This document shows positions 60,006 to 64,000 of a stretch of DNA of 64,000 nt, piece after piece (position 1 is the first letter of the stretch; each line of letters starts with the position of its first letter). Origin of the DNA: CAYSFW01 sp964620675 (GTDB lineage Bacteria; Pseudomonadota; Gammaproteobacteria; UWMA-0217). Under the pieces are notes generated by a model, which worked only from the letters and a program-made list of their open reading frames with translations, was not told the origin of the DNA and made no database searches. The translations under genes were made by a program, and so were the position numbers. Where the stretch lies: NCBI GenBank assembly GCA_964620675.1, contig CAZUJU010000003.1:1-64000 (forward strand), read 5' to 3'.

Positions 60006-61510
60006 GCTTGAGGATTGAGTATCTGTCCGAGCGCTTCAATCAACTGCTTTTTGCTGACGGGTTTGCTGACGACCAGATTGCAGCCGTAGGCAATCGCGCG
60101 CTCGCGCACGTCGGCGCTGGTATCGGAGGTCAGCAGCAAAATGGCCTGGTTGGGTTGTTTCGCACGGAGTTGATACGCGATGTCGGCACCGCTCAAGCCA
60201 CCGTCGAGGTGATGGTCGACGACGACCAAATCTGGTTGCGATGATTGGAACTCCGCGATAATTTCCGCAATCGTCTGCGGCGCCAAGGGGGTCACTTGGT
60301 AACCTGAGTCGGCGAGATAAAATGCGAGTAATCGCAGGACATCCTCATCGTCGTCGATCAGCAGGATGCGTTGCCGAGTCGGCTCCGCGGCGCGATCAAA
60401 GCTTGCCGGCCCGGGCGTCCGGCGATCATTCGGCGGATCCGGCCTGGGGATGGTGTCGAACTGGCACGGCAAATCGAGCACGACAGTGGTGCCCCATTCC
60501 TCGACGCTGGCCATGCGCAGCTCACCACCCAGTTCTTTAACGATCTCGCTAACCACGCTGAGCCCGATGCCGACCCCCACGACACCGGATGAATTGCGCG
60601 CGCGAAAAAACGGCTGCAACACCGCCTCGAGTTCGTCGCGCGGAATGCCGGAACCGGTATCCTCGATCGTAATGTTCAGAACCTCACCGGTCCGTCGCGC
60701 CGACAATGAAACAATCCCATCACGGGTAAATTTAACGGCGTTACCCGCTAGGTTTAGCAGCGCCTGTTTCAGTCGGTTGCGATCCAAAACGGGCCAGAGG
60801 TCCGCACCCGACTCGAGATAGAGATTGAGGCCGATGCCCTTGATCCCCGCTTCGTGGGCGAACAACTCGATCACTTCCTGCAACAATTCGCCGAGATTAA
60901 ACGCTGCAGCAGCCGCGCCCGAGGGCGCGTGGCCGGCGTCTCTGGCCATAATGTCATCAAGTAAATCAAGTAAATATCGCGAATTATTCGTAATGATTCG
61001 CAATTGTGGATCGATCCCAGCGGCGGCCGGTACGGTTTCGCGCAGCCAATCGCAGTATCCCGCGATATTGAACAGCGGATTCCTGATCTCATGCGCCAGC
61101 GTCGCGAGTTTATGCGCACTCGCTCGTGCCTCGGTGCGCTGTTGCAGCTCGTTTGCCAGCAGCGTTTCGTTCATGCGCTGCTGCAGCGGGCGCTGCCGGC
61201 TCCAGAGGTTCGACACGTCCACCAGCAGCACGTCGTAGCCATCAGCGCGTGGAAAAACGTGAATATCGGCCGGCGTTCCCGCGCCCAGTGCGATCATTTC
61301 GAGCGATTTATGGTTTGTGGTATCGAGCCCCACCAGCATGGGTAGCAGATCTTCCGCGCGCTGCGGCTCGGTGGCCGATAGCTGGATTCCAAAACGCTTC
61401 AAATCGCCCTCATGGCGAATGAGCCCTTGCTGAGCGTCGAACGCGAGTATCGCGGTCGGCGCGCTGGCCGCTTTCAGTAATGCGAGCGGATCGGGCGCTT
61501 CGCGGCGCAT
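60002..61510 (-). CDS. Hybrid sensor histidine kinase with C-terminal receiver
   Basis: The product is 502 residues from the ATG at 61510. A PAS-like N-terminal region (about 10-105) has no membrane segment, so this is a cytoplasmic sensor. The HisKA box is 'LATLAHEIRNPLFNIAGY' (His140), the ATPase domain has 'LLNLAGNAVKFTRDG' and 'EDTGSGIP', and the receiver carries 'ILLIDDDEDVLRLL' and phosphoacceptor Asp432 in 'LVVVDHHLDGG'. It begins 2 bases after the GTPase stop and overlaps the Hpt start, indicating tight co-expression. Confidence 0.92.
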   Translation of the reverse strand: MRREAPDPLALLKAASAPTAILAFDAQQGLIRHEGDLKRFGIQLSATEPQRAEDLLPMLVGLDTTNHKSLEMIALGAGTPADIHVFPRADGYDVLLVDVSNLWSRQRPLQQRMNETLLANELQQRTEARASAHKLATLAHEIRNPLFNIAGYCDWLRETVPAAAGIDPQLRIITNNSRYLLDLLDDIMARDAGHAPSGAAAAAFNLGELLQEVIELFAHEAGIKGIGLNLYLESGADLWPVLDRNRLKQALLNLAGNAVKFTRDGIVSLSARRTGEVLNITIEDTGSGIPRDELEAVLQPFFRARNSSGVVGVGIGLSVVSEIVKELGGELRMASVEEWGTTVVLDLPCQFDTIPRPDPPNDRRTPGPASFDRAAEPTRQRILLIDDDEDVLRLLAFYLADSGYQVTPLAPQTIAEIIAEFQSSQPDLVVVDHHLDGGLSGADIAYQLRAKQPNQAILLLTSDTSADVRERAIAYGCNLVVSKPVSKKQLIEALGQILNPQA

Positions 61511-61512
61511 CG

Positions 61513-62007
61513 TCAAACGACCTTGCGGGTGAGTTCGGTAAACGCGGCCTCGACGCCCTGCCCGCTTAACGCGCTGACTTCGTGCCACACCATTCCGGCC
61601 ACCCGCTGTTGGGTCAGCTCGTCCGCCACAATATCGCGTTGTTCAACCAGATCGACCTTGTTGATAAGCCCGATGATAGCGGCCGTCTCGACTACCCTTC
61701 GAACCTGCGCAGCCAATTCCAGCGCGGTGTGAAACGTGCGCCAACGCGTGGAATCGCAGACCAGTAGAATTCCGTCGGCGCCTTCGAGATAGCGCTGCGA
61801 TACCGTGTCGAATCGATTCGTCCCTGCGATATCCCAGATGACGAGCCGCACGTTCGCGGTATCGAGTGCGACGTTTTTGGTATCCATCTGGACCCCGAGC
61901 GTGGTCTCGTAGCGCTCGTTGAAGACATTGGTGACGAATCGGCGCACGAGGCTCGACTTGCCCACGCCGAAATCGCCCACTAGGCAAACCTTGCGCCTAG
62001 TTTCCAT
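61513..62007 (-). CDS. Ras/Rab-like small GTPase
   Basis: The 164-residue product has all the G-motifs: G1 'GDFGVGKSSLVRRF' (11-18), G2 region 'YETTLGVQ', G3 'WDIAGTNRF' (Asp59, Gly62), G4 'NKVD' (115-118) and G5 'VSAL'. The residue after the G3 glycine is Thr63 where Ras has the catalytic glutamine, so intrinsic hydrolysis is probably slow. Prokaryotic Rab-like GTPases act as molecular switches; this one sits in an operon with a histidine kinase and overlaps the membrane protein gene by 11 bases. Confidence 0.93.
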   Translation of the reverse strand: METRRKVCLVGDFGVGKSSLVRRFVTNVFNERYETTLGVQMDTKNVALDTANVRLVIWDIAGTNRFDTVSQRYLEGADGILLVCDSTRWRTFHTALELAAQVRRVVETAAIIGLINKVDLVEQRDIVADELTQQRVAGMVWHEVSALSGQGVEAAFTELTRKVV

Positions 62008-63139
62008 GCGGCGCCACGGGTGAAGCCGGCAGGTAGCTGAACAGGCGTATCCGCTCGCGCGGGATGCCGTGGGTGGTGAGCAACCGTTCGAACGTTTCGG
62101 TATCCGGCGTATGGATCAGGCGCAGGGTCCATTGGCGATTACGCCGGTGGTGCTCGATGACGCCCCACCCCGTGGATTCCGTGATCGCGTCGACCAGGCG
62201 GGCAAAGCGCTGGTGTTCGGCATACCGCGTGATGCTGAGCCCGGCACCATATAACACCACGAACAGCGCCACGATCGCGAGCGCCGGGATGGTCTTGCCA
62301 CGTTGCCGGCGTCGCCGCGAGGGCTTGATTTCTTCGGTGAGTGCCTGCTCCACCAATTGCCCGAGGATGGGGCTGCGTTCAGGGTCTTCGCTCAAAGCGC
62401 GCAACGGGCCGAGCTGATGGATTTCATCGAGGATGGCCCGCTCACGATCGCGGAAGCCACCGGTTGGCGCGCCATGCACCAACAGCGCGAGCGATGCCGT
62501 CGGGCCATGCAGGAGATAAATGGAACGCGCTCCAAACGCGAGTTTTTCAAGCACTTCGGTACCGCTCGAACTGAACGAGTCGGCAAAAAAATGCTGGATC
62601 GCGGTCAACATGCTCGCAATCGCGTCCTCGTCGAGCTTCGATACCCCCTTGCGCACGCGATGGTCCAGCAGCAGACCCGACTGCCGCTCGATCAGAAACG
62701 CTTCCTCGACCCAGTATTCAAACGTATTGCGCAGGACGAACTCGCGGTATGGGACACCGGCGGAATAGGCTTGCCAGCGCCACGTGAGCGCCTTGATCGA
62801 GAGCGAATGATCGATGACCGCGTCGATCTTCTCCAGCAACTCCGCGATCATTTCCTGTACGGAGCGGCGGATGGCGGGCAGGATGATCGGAAACAGCAGA
62901 TCCACGAGCGCCTGAGGATTTTCCTTGATCGTGCGGCGCAGAGATTTTTCGATCGGACCGCGCAGGGCGTCGGCGAGTCGTGGGCTTTGCTGCTGCGCGG
63001 CCCGCAACGCGTCGGGCAACAGTTCGGCGAGTTCGCGCCGCTTGAGATCGTCGTCGTCGAGGCGACGCTGTAGCGCGCGGAGTTCCTCTCGCTCACCGGC
63101 GAGCAAAATTGCGCGGAGCTTGGCGAGTTCGTCATCCAT
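61997..63139 (-). CDS. Membrane protein related to the N-terminal region of OmpA-family proteins
   Basis: The 380-residue product begins 'DDELAKLRAILLAGEREELR', then 'LPDALRAAQQQSPRLADAL', 'LVDLLFPIILPAIRRSVQEM' and 'LTWRWQAYSAGVPYREFVL'. This pattern is seen at the start of cyanobacterial OmpA-family proteins found beside Rab-like GTPases. One membrane segment (about 285-305) separates a cytoplasmic domain from a short C-terminal part that lacks the OmpA peptidoglycan-binding domain. It overlaps the GTPase gene by 11 bases. It may anchor or gate the GTPase at the membrane. Confidence 0.75.
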   Translation of the reverse strand: MDDELAKLRAILLAGEREELRALQRRLDDDDLKRRELAELLPDALRAAQQQSPRLADALRGPIEKSLRRTIKENPQALVDLLFPIILPAIRRSVQEMIAELLEKIDAVIDHSLSIKALTWRWQAYSAGVPYREFVLRNTFEYWVEEAFLIERQSGLLLDHRVRKGVSKLDEDAIASMLTAIQHFFADSFSSSGTEVLEKLAFGARSIYLLHGPTASLALLVHGAPTGGFRDRERAILDEIHQLGPLRALSEDPERSPILGQLVEQALTEEIKPSRRRRQRGKTIPALAIVALFVVLYGAGLSITRYAEHQRFARLVDAITESTGWGVIEHHRRNRQWTLRLIHTPDTETFERLLTTHGIPRERIRLFSYLPASPVAPHGN

Positions 63140-63271
63140 GGTTTTTCACGCCGCGATTAATGCATTTGCGCCGTTCGGCAAAGTTGGCATCCAAGTTCAT
63201 GCAGGGGTTACAGAGTTTTCGTCGCGGCAAACTGCGAATCCCCGGCGCGCGGACTCGCATGCGTGCCGGGG

Positions 63272-63817
63272 TCAATCGACCTTGCCAGTGATATTTCCCG
63301 CGAGCGATGCCAGAACGCCGGCGAACTGCGAACGGCTCAATTTGTTTTGGTTCAACTCTTCAAGCGACTGCTCGACGCGGTGCCCGAGCGCGGATATTTC
63401 AATCTGCAAGGTGTCATGCGTCTGCTGCGTGCGCTGTTCGACGATCGTTTGTAGCGTTTGGGCAGACGCTTCAGCCGCCACCTGGAGTTGTTGCAGAGAT
63501 GTCAGAAGATCCGTCTCTCCCTGACCTGCTTTTGCCTGCATCGAGGCAAAGCGCTCATCGGTGCCGGCGCGGGTACGCTCAAGTGTCTGCTCAATCGACC
63601 TAACGGCCTGCTCCAGCGTGCCGGAAACAACCTGTATATCGTGCTGCATACGCGCCGCGAGCTCGTCGAGTTGGCGAGTCAGGCGCGTCTCGAGCGCTTC
63701 AACGCGCTGGTGCCATTCGCGAGTCTGGGCACCGAACAACAGCTCGCGCAGTTGCCGCATTTCCGATGATTCGGAAGGCGTCTCCGAAGGCTCAATCTCT
63801 TCGATTCTGGCATTCAT
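63272..63817 (-). CDS. Coiled-coil protein of the GTPase/kinase operon
   Basis: The product is 181 residues from the ATG at 63817, ahead of a second in-frame frame start that is less likely. After an acidic N-terminus ('EEIEPSETPSESSEM') the sequence is a long coiled coil ('LETRLTRQLDELAARMQ', 'LEQTLERTRAG', 'LQQLQVAAEASAQTLQ') ending in a helix 'GVLASLAGNITGKVD'. It has no signal peptide or membrane segment. The family resembles 'DUF' helical proteins found beside OmpA-N/Rab modules. It could be a scaffold linking the membrane protein to the GTPase. Confidence 0.7.
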   Translation of the reverse strand: MNARIEEIEPSETPSESSEMRQLRELLFGAQTREWHQRVEALETRLTRQLDELAARMQHDIQVVSGTLEQAVRSIEQTLERTRAGTDERFASMQAKAGQGETDLLTSLQQLQVAAEASAQTLQTIVEQRTQQTHDTLQIEISALGHRVEQSLEELNQNKLSRSQFAGVLASLAGNITGKVD

Positions 63818-63850
63818 TGGGGCAATGCTGCACTGACGGTTTACTGGCAA

Positions 63851-64000
63851 TCAATAGCGCTCGAGCCGATAGCCATGCTGATAAATGGATTTTAAAACCC
63901 AGCCATTCTCAGGCCCGAGCGTAAGTTTCTTACGGATTCGACTCATATGGGTATCGACGGTGCGGGTGTTCAAGTCACCGCTCTTGCCCCAGACGCTTTC
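63851..64000 (-). CDS. OmpR/PhoB-type response regulator, C-terminal part
   Basis: This is the last 49 residues of a gene that continues beyond the right edge. 'ESVWGKSGDLNTRTVDTHM' and 'SRIRKKLTLGPENGWVLKSI' show the recognition helix and wing of the winged-helix DNA-binding domain. It ends 'QHGYRLERY'. As the first visible gene of the signalling operon it is the natural partner of the hybrid kinase and Hpt protein. The receiver domain is not in the window. Confidence 0.9.
   Translation of the reverse strand, partial: ESVWGKSGDLNTRTVDTHMSRIRKKLTLGPENGWVLKSIYQHGYRLERY

Overview
The window looks like a scaffold from a high-GC gammaproteobacterium, probably a draft or metagenome-derived assembly because it contains two 100-base runs of N. 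The gene content points to a free-living, respiring, envelope-rich cell. It includes lpxB next to sugar genes for amide-linked lipid A (as in Acidithiobacillus), a PsrA-like TetR regulator beside fadE and a long-chain acyl-CoA ligase, two NosL-type copper proteins, and a membrane-anchored c-type cytochrome. No rRNA, tRNA or CRISPR array was seen.

Layout. 1-6.8 kb: the end of a pterin dehydratase gene, then a minus-strand operon that combines a LolD/FtsX-type ABC transporter, a polytopic membrane protein, a TlpA-like thioredoxin lipoprotein, a SafE-like membrane protein and two NosL proteins. It has the look of a copper or thiol-redox maturation system, but no target enzyme is present. 7-12 kb: a YedK-type DNA-crosslink protein, a 2OG-Fe(II) oxygenase split by an artificial gap, and then what appears to be a relic of the tetrahydromethanopterin-linked C1 gene set (broken HisA-like gene, intact ATP-grasp ligase, truncated Orf17-like gene) ending in pabB. 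12-31 kb: an accessory, decaying region. It holds an orphan antitoxin, a DUF4143 ATPase bracketed by a 58-bp direct repeat, a DUF2779 nuclease-like gene, several gene fragments with internal deletions (GNAT, Amt transporter, astacin-like peptidase, DUF262), an IS607 element with TnpB, and an Rpn nuclease. Embedded in it are conserved genes: a Rieske/glutamate-synthase fusion, gnnA-gnnB-lpxB and rnhB.

31-45 kb: yidD, hisI, a glycosyltransferase, arfB, a glutathione transferase, a beta-glucan utilisation set (GH1, MalK-type ATPase, glycoamylase-fold enzyme), and an RCK-gated ion channel translationally coupled to a small membrane protein. 45-53 kb: a cytochrome gene behind a perfect FNR-like box, a histone-deacetylase-like gene, two adjacent genes each with a single disabling lesion (a GIY-YIG/DUF123 frameshift and a radical SAM nonsense codon), a rhodanese lipoprotein, a quinone oxidoreductase, a dienelactone hydrolase and a POT peptide transporter.

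53-64 kb: a fatty-acid degradation block (TetR, fadE, acyl-CoA ligase) with a perfect inverted repeat at the regulator's start; an acidic-tailed protein of unknown function; and a minus-strand signalling operon in which a PhoB-type regulator, a coiled-coil protein, a membrane protein resembling the N-terminal part of OmpA-family proteins, a Ras-like small GTPase, a hybrid histidine kinase and an Hpt protein are packed with overlaps. This last operon and the NosL/FtsX cluster are the best candidates for incompletely described systems.
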